Shown here piece by piece: positions 5,514 through 11,714 of a DNA stretch of 11,714 bases. The notes beneath the pieces are model-generated. The model saw only the letters and a list, made by a program, of their open reading frames with translations, made no database searches and was not told the origin of the DNA. The DNA comes from an uncultured Verrucomicrobiota bacterium. Lineage in GTDB: Bacteria > Verrucomicrobiota > Verrucomicrobiae > Opitutales > Opitutaceae. The stretch covers positions 1 to 11,714 of the forward strand of contig CAMLQS010000145.1 of assembly GCA_946482165.1 (NCBI GenBank), in the 5' to 3' direction. The translations under genes were made by a program, and so were the position numbers. Every line of letters starts with the position of its first letter. Position 1 is the stretch's first letter.

Positions 5514-7775
5514 ATGGCCACGCCGCGCAAACGCTCCACCGCCTCTCGCAAGGCCACCTCCGCCGCCGTTGACAACGCCGCGCCCGCCCGCCCGCGCACA
5601 CGCCGGGCGCCCCGGGACGCCGCCCTTCCGCCCGACGAGGAGACCGTGCTCCAACCGCGCAACGAGCCCGCGCCCGTAGCCCGCGCCGCCGGACTCGCCA
5701 AGTCGGCCTATTTCAACCGCGAGCTCAGCTGGCTCGCCTTCAACCGCCGCGTCCTTGAGCAGGCCCAGAATCCCCGACACCCGCTCCTCGAACGCGTCCG
5801 CTTTCTCGCCATCGTCTCCGGCAACCTTGACGAGTTCTTCGAGATCCGCGTCGCCGGCCTCATCCAGCAGGTCGACAACAACGTCGTCCCCGCCGGCGGC
5901 ATCGACATCATCGGGCCGCGCGAACAGCTCCGCCGCATTCACGGCGTGGTCGCCTCGCTCGTCGACGACCAGTATCGCTGCTGGCGCGATCAGCTCCTGC
6001 CCGCCCTCGCCGCCGAGGGGATCACCTTCGCCGACGCCACCTCGCTCACCTCGTCCGAGTTCGCGTGGGTCCGCACCTACTTCGAGGAACAAATCTTCCC
6101 GGTCCTCACTCCGCTCGCGATCGACCAGTCCCACCCCTTTCCACAGCTCGGCAACAAAACCCTCAACCTCGTCGTTTCGCTCGACGACCCCACCACGCCC
6201 GAGGTCGACCGGCACTTCGCCATCCTGCCCGTCCCGCGCGTCCTTCCCCGCATCATCGGCATCGACTCGCCCGACAACGATCGCCTCGGCCGCCGCTTCA
6301 TATTCCTCTCCGACATCGTCAAACTCTGCGCCGCCGACTTTTTCCCCGGTTACAAGATCCACGGCGTCCAGGCCTTCCGGGTCACCCGCAACAGCGATCT
6401 CTACATCGACGAGGAAGAGGCCGAAAATCTCCTCAAGAAAATCGAGGAGGAGCTGCGCAATCTTCGCCGCGGAGCCGCCGTCCGTCTCGAGATCGAGGAA
6501 GGCGTCGACGAGCAGATTTTCGCCACGCTCTGCGAGCACCTCGACCTCTCCCACGAATACGTCTTCCGCCTCGAGGGCCCCGTGAATCTCCTCCGTCTCA
6601 TGTCGCTCGCCGACATCGACCGGCCCGACCTCAAGTATCCGCCTTTCCAGCCGGTCAACGCCTCCCCGCTCCGCGACCCGGCCGTCGTTTTCGACACGCT
6701 TCGCGAACGAGACGTCCTGCTCCACCACCCCTACGACTCTTTCCAGCCCGTCGTCGATTTTGTCGAGCAGGCCGCGCGCGACCCTCGCGTGCTCGCCATT
6801 AAACAGACGCTCTACCGCACCTCCGGCGATTCCCCCTTCGTCCGCGCGCTCATCGAGGCGTCGCGCAACGGCAAACAGGTCACCGCGCTCGTCGAGCTCA
6901 AGGCCCGTTTCGACGAGGCCAACAACATCCAGTGGGCGCGCCAGCTCGAGGAGGCCGGCGTTCACGTCGTCTACGGCCTCGTCGGCCACAAGACCCACTG
7001 CAAGGTCGCCCTCGTCGTCCGTCGCGAGGCCGACGGCAAACTCCGCCGCTACGTCCATCTTGGCACCGGCAACTACAACCCGCGCACCGCCAAGGTCTAC
7101 ACCGACCTCAGCCATTTCACCTCGCGCGACGACATCACATCCGACGCCGCCGCGCTCTTCAACGCGCTCACCGGCTTCGGCCGCGCCCCCGAATTCAAAC
7201 GCCTGCTCGTCGCGCCCTACACGCTCCATCGCCGCGTCCTCGAGTTCATCCGGCGCGAGACCGAACACGCCGCCGCCGGCCGCCCCGCGCGCATCATGGC
7301 CAAGATGAATTCCCTCGTGGATCAGGCCGTGATCGACGCGCTCTACGCCGCGTCCCGCGCCGGGGTTCAGATCGACCTCATCGTCCGGGGCGTCTGCTGC
7401 CTCGTCCCCCGCGTGCCCGGCCTCTCCCAAAACATCCGCGTGCGCAGCCTCGTCGGCCGCTTCCTCGAACACGTCCGCGCCTTCTATTTCCACAACGATG
7501 GCGGCGAGCCCGACATCTTCGCAGGCAGCGCCGACTGGATGCCTCGCAACTTCTTCCGGCGGATAGAAGTCGTTTTCCCGATCCTGGACCCCGCCCTGCG
7601 CCGCTGGATGGTCGACGAGCTCTTCGCGATCGAACTGCACGACAACGAAAACGCCCGCGTCCTCACCTCCGGCGGCGGTTACCTCCCCATCACGCGCGCC
7701 GACGACGCGCCGCCCTTCTCCGCGCAGAACTACTTCCTCGCCTCCGCCGCCCAGCGCGCGCAGACGCTGGCGTAG
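5514..7775 (+). CDS. ppk1: Polyphosphate kinase 1
   Basis: A 753-aa polyphosphate kinase, which reversibly polymerises the terminal phosphate of ATP into inorganic polyphosphate. The family core begins at residue 66 with [16 protein letters not shown] and [12 protein letters not shown] (Asn104, ATP site). Arg435 (TLYRTSGD) and Arg465 (ELKARFDE) match E. coli Arg375 and Arg405. The phosphorylated His495 lies in [10 protein letters not shown], and the second His515 in [10 protein letters not shown]. The C-terminal phospholipase-D-like half ends with [19 protein letters not shown]. All expected active-site residues are present. Residues 1-65 are an extra Arg/Lys/Ala/Pro-rich tail, which explains the length above the usual ~700. 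ATG 5514 is the only start found in this frame before the core; no Shine-Dalgarno was seen. The gene stands alone behind a hairpin-rich leader and converges on the small minus-strand gene 16 bases downstream, with only a weak stem (7769-7786) at the stop. Confidence 0.97.
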   Translation: MATPRKRSTASRKATSAAVDNAAPARPRTRRAPRDAALPPDEETVLQPRNEPAPVARAAGLAKSAYFNRELSWLAFNRRVLEQAQNPRHPLLERVRFLAIVSGNLDEFFEIRVAGLIQQVDNNVVPAGGIDIIGPREQLRRIHGVVASLVDDQYRCWRDQLLPALAAEGITFADATSLTSSEFAWVRTYFEEQIFPVLTPLAIDQSHPFPQLGNKTLNLVVSLDDPTTPEVDRHFAILPVPRVLPRIIGIDSPDNDRLGRRFIFLSDIVKLCAADFFPGYKIHGVQAFRVTRNSDLYIDEEEAENLLKKIEEELRNLRRGAAVRLEIEEGVDEQIFATLCEHLDLSHEYVFRLEGPVNLLRLMSLADIDRPDLKYPPFQPVNASPLRDPAVVFDTLRERDVLLHHPYDSFQPVVDFVEQAARDPRVLAIKQTLYRTSGDSPFVRALIEASRNGKQVTALVELKARFDEANNIQWARQLEEAGVHVVYGLVGHKTHCKVALVVRREADGKLRRYVHLGTGNYNPRTAKVYTDLSHFTSRDDITSDAAALFNALTGFGRAPEFKRLLVAPYTLHRRVLEFIRRETEHAAAGRPARIMAKMNSLVDQAVIDALYAASRAGVQIDLIVRGVCCLVPRVPGLSQNIRVRSLVGRFLEHVRAFYFHNDGGEPDIFAGSADWMPRNFFRRIEVVFPILDPALRRWMVDELFAIELHDNENARVLTSGGGYLPITRADDAPPFSAQNYFLASAAQRAQTLA

Positions 7776-7791
7776 CGCGTAACGCCGCCGC

Positions 7792-8109
7792 TCACCGCCG
7801 CGCCGCCTCTGGCTCGCGCTCCCGCTCCGCATCCATCCGCCTTCGCGCAGGATGCTCGAGGATCACCAGCACATACGAATACACGCGCGCACCCTGCAGG
7901 TCCGGGTTCGTGTGAATGAGCTTCGGCGTCAGGCTGCGACAAATCGGACGCACCTCCGCCACGCGCCAACCCTCGCGAATCCGTTGCCGATATTCATCCT
8001 CCTGCACGCCTTCGATCACGGCGGTGTCGTGCAAGCCGTTGGTCGCGATAAACCCCAGCCGCCCGGGGCCGACCAGCCTTTCGATATACTCGGGGTTCAG
8101 CAAAACCAT
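7792..8109 (-). CDS. Conserved-looking small cytoplasmic protein, function unknown
   Basis: A 105-aa protein that I do not recognise. It reads as a genuine globular protein: MVLLNPEYIERLVGPGRLGF, ATNGLHDTAVIEGVQEDEYR, EGWRVAEVRPICRSLTPKLI and a final strand ARVYSYVLVILEHP, followed by an Arg/Glu-rich tail. It has no signal peptide or membrane span. A TAAGG-like ribosome site lies ~10 bases before the ATG. It lies downstream of the binding-protein gene on the same strand, but an intrinsic terminator separates them, so it is probably only partly co-transcribed or has its own promoter. The two plus-strand frames across it give compositionally odd proteins and are shadows. It converges with ppk1. 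Confidence 0.72.
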   Translation of the reverse strand: MVLLNPEYIERLVGPGRLGFIATNGLHDTAVIEGVQEDEYRQRIREGWRVAEVRPICRSLTPKLIHTNPDLQGARVYSYVLVILEHPARRRMDAEREREPEAARR

Positions 8110-8136
8110 GACGGCGCAACCTTAGCCCGAAGCCTC

Positions 8137-8163
8137 AAAAACGAAAGCGCGGACTGACCGCGC
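8137..8163 (-). terminator. Rho-independent terminator of the ABC transporter operon
   Basis: On the minus strand, GCGCGG (8163-8158), a 5-base loop and CCGCGC (8152-8147) form a perfect 6-bp stem followed by TTTCGTTTTT (8146-8137). It begins 25 bases after the stop of the binding-protein gene, the expected place for the operon end. It is the cleanest terminator in the window. Confidence 0.75.
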
Positions 8164-8188
8164 CGCCTCGCCGCTCCCGCATCCCCGC

Positions 8189-9814
8189 TCACCGCCGCGC
8201 CCGCGCCATCTCCGCCGCCAGCTCGTATTGATCGCGGAACCGCTCGCCCAACTCCTTCGCCAGGCGCAGCTCCTCGACCTTGTCCTTCGCGCGCAGCGCC
8301 TGCCGTATCCGATCGGAGGCCGTCGCGTAGTCCACCGCCGACAAATCGCCGAAGACCGCCATGGCCTCGGGCGGCGCCCCCGCCGCGGCGATCTCGCGCC
8401 AGGCCTCGGTCAGCTCCGGATGCGAATCCAGGCACATGACGCGCATGATGAAGCGCAGCTCGCCAAATAGCTTCCCGGTCCACTCGGCGCGATACACCAA
8501 GGGATTCTCGAGCGCATAAGGATTCTCCTCCGGATCGCTGCGCCGCTCCGCCGAGCCCGGTTCCGTGTAGGCGTCCACCCGCACCGGCAGACGCCGCAAG
8601 GCGAAGCGTTCCGGCCCGCCTTCCGTGCCGGGACGCTGGTTCCAAAGCCGCTGCCCCTCGATCGACATCACAAACTCGATAAACGCGCGCGCCGCCTCCT
8701 TGTTCGGCGCCCCGCGCAACAACCCGATTGGATCTACCGAGAACACCGTTCCGCCCGGAGGCGAAACATAGGCCACGCGCGAGCTGCCCGCGCGCCGCGA
8801 CAGGGCCTCGACCTGCTGTCGTCCGTAGAAATCGATGCACATGCCCGCCGCGCAGTTGCCGGAGGCCACGTCGACCGGCACCTTCTGAGCGCTGTCGGTG
8901 AAATAACGCGAGTTCGCCGAGATCGATTGCAGCAGCCGCAACCCCGCGATCCATCCTTCCGCCACCGCCTCCTTTTCCGCCGCAAGACGCGCCGCCTCGC
9001 TCGCGAATTTCTTCGTCGCCATGCGCCGGTTCACCACGGCGTGAATCTCCTGCTGGAGCACGTTTTCGAAGGCCTTGTTCATCGAGCCGCTCTTCGTCGG
9101 ATCGGCCAGCGCCACCTGCCCCGCATAACGCGGATCGGCGAGATCCCGCCACGCCTTGGGCTCGGGCAAACCGAGACGCGCGAGGGCGTCTCGGTTGTAG
9201 ACGATGCCGAAGGAACTCAACGCCGCGCCGCACCAGCGCCCTTGCGGATCGCGAAAATCGTCGCCCGCGTGCCGCACCGGCACGATTTCCTCGCGCATCC
9301 AGTCGGGCTCGGTCTCGCCCTCCGCATACATCGGCACCAGGCGCCCCGCCCGCGCCTGCGAGATGAAATCGTAGGCGCCGCCGCCAAAAAACACATCGAT
9401 CCCGCAACCCGCCTCCGAGGCGAGGAAAGCCGCGCGCGCCGCCTTCGCTTCCGCCGGAGCGGTGTCGGGCAGCCCACCGTCCGCGAACGACGCCAGCACC
9501 GCCGCGCTCCACGGCCGCCCGAGGGCATCCGTCCAATGGTTCCGAAACGAGGCGACGTATTCGCCCTCCAGATACCGCGTGATCTCGCTCGTCCCGCCGA
9601 TCAGGCGCCAATCGATCCCCACCGAGCGCCCGGTCCGCTCCCGGTAAAGACGGCGAAAAGCCGCCTCGAACTCGTGCCGGATCACCTCGTTGTGCGGGGA
9701 AATCACCACCACGGTGTCGTCGGCGCCGCTCGTCGCCTCGGCCTTCGGGCGCAACGCAAAGGGCAGCGCGAGCACGACGGCGAGCAGGAGAAACAAAAGT
9801 GCGTTGCGGATCAT
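8189..9814 (-). CDS. Periplasmic substrate-binding protein of an iron-type ABC transporter, with long C-terminal extension
   Basis: A 541-aa extracellular solute-binding protein. Residues 1-27 (MIRNALLFLLLAVVLALPFAL...) are a signal peptide or anchor without a lipobox cysteine. The mature part starts TVVVISPHNEVIRHEFEAAF, typical of the Fe3+/AfuA-FbpA class. It contains IDVFFGGGAYDFISQARAGR, the mid-domain SSFGIVYNRDALARLGLP (~residue 200-215), DPTKSGSMNKAF and, near 360-390, PIGLLRGAPNKEAARAFIEF. About 150 further residues follow, making it far longer than the ~340 aa usual for this class. The ligand could be ferric iron, a polyamine or another small molecule; sequence alone does not decide. 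The gene is 98 bases downstream of its ATPase on the same strand, with a palindromic repeat in the gap and no Shine-Dalgarno. The signal-like start supports ATG 9814. A clear terminator follows. No permease is adjacent. Confidence 0.88.
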   Translation of the reverse strand: MIRNALLFLLLAVVLALPFALRPKAEATSGADDTVVVISPHNEVIRHEFEAAFRRLYRERTGRSVGIDWRLIGGTSEITRYLEGEYVASFRNHWTDALGRPWSAAVLASFADGGLPDTAPAEAKAARAAFLASEAGCGIDVFFGGGAYDFISQARAGRLVPMYAEGETEPDWMREEIVPVRHAGDDFRDPQGRWCGAALSSFGIVYNRDALARLGLPEPKAWRDLADPRYAGQVALADPTKSGSMNKAFENVLQQEIHAVVNRRMATKKFASEAARLAAEKEAVAEGWIAGLRLLQSISANSRYFTDSAQKVPVDVASGNCAAGMCIDFYGRQQVEALSRRAGSSRVAYVSPPGGTVFSVDPIGLLRGAPNKEAARAFIEFVMSIEGQRLWNQRPGTEGGPERFALRRLPVRVDAYTEPGSAERRSDPEENPYALENPLVYRAEWTGKLFGELRFIMRVMCLDSHPELTEAWREIAAAGAPPEAMAVFGDLSAVDYATASDRIRQALRAKDKVEELRLAKELGERFRDQYELAAEMARARR

Positions 9815-9827
9815 GGCTCGGAAGTGG

Positions 9828-9884
9828 CACGGGCGTCCCGCCCGTGGGTTCTGAGGAGGCCGTTCCCGGCGTCCACGCCCGCGT
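9828..9884. repeat. GC-rich palindromic repeat between ATPase and binding-protein genes (copy B)
   Basis: Two hairpins lie in the 98-base gap. The first is CACGGGCGTCCCGCCCGTG (9828-9846), an 8-bp perfect stem with a 3-base loop. The second is GGCGT-CC-ACGCC (9868-9879). The part 9853-9884 matches 401-433. The GGCACGGGCG...CGCCCGTG type is familiar to me as a widespread REP-like element of Verrucomicrobia and Planctomycetes, sometimes mistranslated in annotations. On the transcript its first hairpin ends 13 bases before the binding-protein start codon, where the ribosome would bind. Confidence 0.65.
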
Positions 9885-9912
9885 GAAATTGCGATTCTCC
9901 GGTTTCCATCGC

Positions 9913-11013
9913 TTAGCGCTCCAGCACCACCACGTCCTCGGCGGCGACGATCGCTTGAAGATCGCGCCCTCCCGCGTCGGAAAGATGACGCGGGTTAAGC
10001 TCATAGACCTTCAACGAGGCGACGCCTCCCCGGCCGCCCTCGGCCCCTTCCGCCGCGGGCACGAATTCATACTGCGCCACTTCGCCGAGGTAGGTCGCCT
10101 CGCCGATGCGACCGCGCACACAGTTGCTTGCCTCGCCACGTTCGCGCAGCACCCAGCACTCGGGACGAATGGAGAGCGTCACTTCCGCGCCCGGCTGCGC
10201 CTTCGCCGCCGCGTCGCCAAACACGCCGACGAAGCGCCCAAACCCGGTGTCGACCTCCGCCTCGCGACCGCGTCGGGCGACGAGTTTGCCCGCGATGAAA
10301 TCCGTCTCGCCGATGAAGTTCGCCACGGTCTTGCACACCGGCCGCCCGTAGACCTCGCGCGGCGAGCCGACTTGCAGGATATGCCCGCCGTCGAGGATGG
10401 CCATGCGGTCGGCGATCGACAGCGCCTCCTTCTGATCATGCGTCACGTAAACCGTGGTGAGCTTGAACTCCTTGCACACGCGGCGGATCTCCGCGCGCAT
10501 TTCCAGGCGCAGCTTCGCGTCGAGGTTGCTCAGGGGTTCGTCCAGCAGCAGGCAGCGCGGGCGGATGACCAAGGCGCGGGCCAGCGCCACGCGCTGCTGT
10601 TGCCCACCGGAAAGCTGGTTGGGCTTGCGCGCGGCGTAGTCGCCCATGCGGACCGATTCGAGCGCCTCGGCCACGCGCCGGTCCATCTCGGCCTTGGGAA
10701 CCTTTCGTTCCACCAGGCCGAAGGCGACATTCTCCGCCACCGTCATGTGGGGCCAGAGCGCGTAGCTTTGAAACATCATGCCGGTGTTCCGCTTGTGCGG
10801 CTCCAGACGCGTGACATCCTCCGCGCCGAAGCGGATCGACCCCGCCTCCGGGATGTAGAAGCCCGCGATACTGCGGAGCAGCGTGGTCTTGCCGCAGCCG
10901 CTCGGGCCGAGTAGAAAAAACAGCTCGCCCGCCGCGATTTCCAAATCGAGCCCGTGCAAAGCCGTGGTTTGTCCAAAGCGTTTGGTGAGCTGGGCGACGG
11001 AAATCGAAATCAT
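9913..11013 (-). CDS. ABC transporter ATP-binding protein, PotA/FbpC (Fe3+ or spermidine/putrescine) family
   Basis: A 366-aa ATPase that would power import by a binding-protein-dependent transporter at the inner membrane. Visible motifs in order: Walker A GPSGCGKTT (36-44), Q-loop Gln82 in FQSYALWPHMTV, signature LSGGQQQR (134-141), Walker B CLLLDEP (154-160) with Glu159, D-loop SNLD, and H-loop His192 in YVTHDQKEAL. Residues ~240-366 are the TOBE-type regulatory domain (VTLSIRPECWVL). Length and domain order fit PotA, FbpC and UgpC relatives, and GLVERKVPKAEMDRRV also resembles that group. The neighbour suggests an iron-type substrate. It is the first gene of the minus-strand unit, divergent from hpt, with a LacI-type palindrome over its probable -35 box. 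No Shine-Dalgarno was seen before ATG 11013. All catalytic residues are intact. Confidence 0.93.
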   Translation of the reverse strand: MISISVAQLTKRFGQTTALHGLDLEIAAGELFFLLGPSGCGKTTLLRSIAGFYIPEAGSIRFGAEDVTRLEPHKRNTGMMFQSYALWPHMTVAENVAFGLVERKVPKAEMDRRVAEALESVRMGDYAARKPNQLSGGQQQRVALARALVIRPRCLLLDEPLSNLDAKLRLEMRAEIRRVCKEFKLTTVYVTHDQKEALSIADRMAILDGGHILQVGSPREVYGRPVCKTVANFIGETDFIAGKLVARRGREAEVDTGFGRFVGVFGDAAAKAQPGAEVTLSIRPECWVLRERGEASNCVRGRIGEATYLGEVAQYEFVPAAEGAEGGRGGVASLKVYELNPRHLSDAGGRDLQAIVAAEDVVVLER

Positions 11014-11033
11014 GCGGGGCGCGGCTGTGCCGG

Positions 11034-11064
11034 GTTAGCAAGGCCCCCGCCGCACCTGAGTCAA
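11034..11064 (-). promoter_or_regulatory. Possible promoter of the ABC transporter operon
   Basis: On the minus strand, TTGACT (11064-11059) is a 5/6 match to the sigma-70 -35 box. A weak -10 candidate (TGCTAA or GCTAAC, within 11040-11034) lies 18-19 bases downstream. The leader to ATG 11013 would be short, about 10-20 bases. The -35 box is convincing; the -10 is poor. Confidence 0.35.
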
Positions 11065-11073
11065 AGCGCTTTG
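11062..11073. promoter_or_regulatory. 12-bp perfect palindrome, LacI-family type operator
   Basis: CAAAGCGCTTTG is a perfect 12-bp palindrome centred on CG, the pattern bound by LacI/GalR/CcpA-family regulators (AAA-x-CG-x-TTT). It lies between the divergent ATPase gene and hpt and shares three bases with the candidate -35 box of the ATPase promoter, an ideal place for repression. The regulator itself is not in the window. Binding is inference from pattern and position. Confidence 0.5.
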
Positions 11074-11123
11074 CCCCCTGCTGCCGAAACACCGGATTTC
11101 GTCACGCTCCCGTCACCCTACCC

Positions 11124-11154
11124 GCCGGAGCGCCCTTGCGGGGGCGCCGCCGGC
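11124..11154 (+). promoter_or_regulatory. GC-rich hairpin upstream of hpt
   Basis: GCGCCC (11130-11135) pairs with GGGCGC (11142-11147), and outside an internal loop GCCGG (11124-11128) pairs with CCGGC (11150-11154). It ends 25 bases before the hpt ATG. There is no T-run. It could be a leader structure or merely a product of high GC content. Confidence 0.25.
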
Positions 11155-11179
11155 CCCCCAACCTGCGCGCCTCGCCGCC

Positions 11180-11714
11180 ATGCCGCCCACCGCCGCCAAG
11201 TCCGAACCCTCGTCTTATCCCGCGCTCGAATCGGTCCTCGTGTCCGAAACGGACATCAAGGAGCGGCTCAGGAAACTCGGCGCCGAAATCATGGCGCTCT
11301 ACGGCAACGAGGAGATCACCGTGGTCGCGGTCATCAACGGCGCCATTCTCTTCGCCGCGGATTTGTTGCGCAACATCGACAACCCCATCCGCCTCGACTG
11401 CATCCGGATCTCGAGCTACCGCAACGAGACCAAGTCGACCGGCAAGCCTCAGGTCCTCGGCAATCTCTCGCTCGATCTCGCCAACCGCCACGTGCTGCTG
11501 ATCGACGACATTCTTGATACCGGCAAGACGCTCTCGCTGGTCGTCTCGATGATCCAGAAGCTCAACCCCGCCAGCGTCCGCACCTGCGTGCTGCTCGACA
11601 AACGAGGCCGCCGCGAAGTCGAGTTCGAGGCGGACTTCGTGGGTTTCCAGATCCCGGACAAATTCGTCGTCGGCTACGGCCTCGATTTCGCCGAGCGCTA
11701 CCGGAACCTCCCCT
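11180..11714 (+). CDS. hpt: Hypoxanthine phosphoribosyltransferase (3' end cut by window)
   Basis: 178 codons are visible with no stop, so only the last few residues are missing (family length ~180-190). The enzyme salvages hypoxanthine (and often guanine) with PRPP to make IMP or GMP in the cytoplasm. Motifs: ITVVAVINGAILFAADLLR (residues ~54-72), the flexible-loop part RISSYRNETKSTG, the PRPP motif VLLIDDILDTGKTL (105-118) with general base Asp113, LLDKRGRREVEF, and FVVGYGLDFAERYRNLP near the end, very close to E. coli Hpt. The N-terminal ~15 residues (MPPTAAKSEPSSYPALE) are extra and probably flexible. The start at 11180 follows GCCGCC and has no Shine-Dalgarno. The other frames across this region give Arg/Pro-rich shadows. 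Confidence 0.95.
   Translation, partial: MPPTAAKSEPSSYPALESVLVSETDIKERLRKLGAEIMALYGNEEITVVAVINGAILFAADLLRNIDNPIRLDCIRISSYRNETKSTGKPQVLGNLSLDLANRHVLLIDDILDTGKTLSLVVSMIQKLNPASVRTCVLLDKRGRREVEFEADFVGFQIPDKFVVGYGLDFAERYRNLP

Noticed and set aside
7769..7786. Stem GGCGT/ACGCC across the ppk1 stop as a terminator
   Set aside because: Only 5 bp with an 8-base loop and no T-run on either strand.
5406..7832. 808-aa minus-strand open frame covering the whole of ppk1
   Set aside because: It is antisense to a certain polyphosphate kinase. Its protein is a Gly/Val/Glu/Asp/Arg repeat-like mix with no motifs, the usual shadow of GC-rich coding DNA.
8097..10004. 635-aa minus-strand frame overlapping the binding protein and the ATPase end
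   Set aside because: Wrong frame of the same strand. It is Arg/Gly-rich, has no motifs, and spans the intergenic repeat.
9799..10914. 371-aa plus-strand frame over the ATPase
   Set aside because: Starts within the repeat and runs antisense to a clear ABC ATPase; His/Arg/Leu-rich with no domain.
3..11013. A polyamine gene cluster linking speA, the Sad-type dehydrogenase and the PotA-like ATPase
   Set aside because: The genes are far apart, on different strands and in separate units, and each has a common alternative role. Shared theme is not enough evidence.
10954..11517. 187-aa and 121-aa plus-strand frames over the hpt start
   Set aside because: Arg/Pro/Ser-rich; the frame starting at 11180 gives an unmistakable hypoxanthine phosphoribosyltransferase.
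1..11714. CRISPR array, tRNA, rRNA, transposase or phage genes
   Set aside because: No regularly spaced repeats, no tRNA-like cloverleaf or rRNA stretch, and no recombinase or phage protein was seen in any frame.

Overview
The window is GC-rich bacterial DNA with tightly packed genes. The arginine decarboxylase type, the ECF-sigma/metal-sensor gene set and the GC-rich palindromic intergenic repeats suggest a member of the Verrucomicrobiota, most likely Opitutaceae. This placement rests on general recognition, not on a marker gene.

Layout on the plus strand: the 3' end of speA (to 377); a repeat-bearing gap; then a compact, largely overlapping run of four genes (506-3432). These encode a 492-aa membrane-anchored protein of unknown function, a 119-aa single-span membrane protein, a 156-aa membrane-anchored periplasmic Spy/CnrX-like sensor, and an ECF sigma factor. 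Immediately after the sigma gene lies a good match to an ECF promoter (GGAACC, 16 bases, GTCAAA), followed at 3480 by a 122-aa secreted protein. Next come a Sad/YneI-type succinate-semialdehyde dehydrogenase (3959-5329), a leader region with three hairpins, and polyphosphate kinase 1 (5514-7775).

On the minus strand, read from right to left: an ABC-transporter ATPase of the PotA/FbpC family (11013-9913), a long periplasmic iron-type binding protein (9814-8189) ending in a clear intrinsic terminator, and a small unknown gene (8109-7792) that converges on ppk1. No permease gene is present. The ATPase diverges from hpt (11180 to the window end, cut off). The gap between these two carries a 12-bp perfect palindrome of the LacI-family operator type, overlapping a possible -35 box for the transporter.

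The main observation is that the order anti-sigma-like membrane protein, periplasmic sensor, ECF sigma is the order of cnrYXH of Cupriavidus metallidurans. Here the sensor has a Cys-x-x-His-Cys motif, no efflux pump follows, and the nearest apparent target is a small secreted protein. This suggests a metal- or redox-sensing envelope-stress switch with a different output. The rest of the window is mostly recognisable housekeeping and transport functions.
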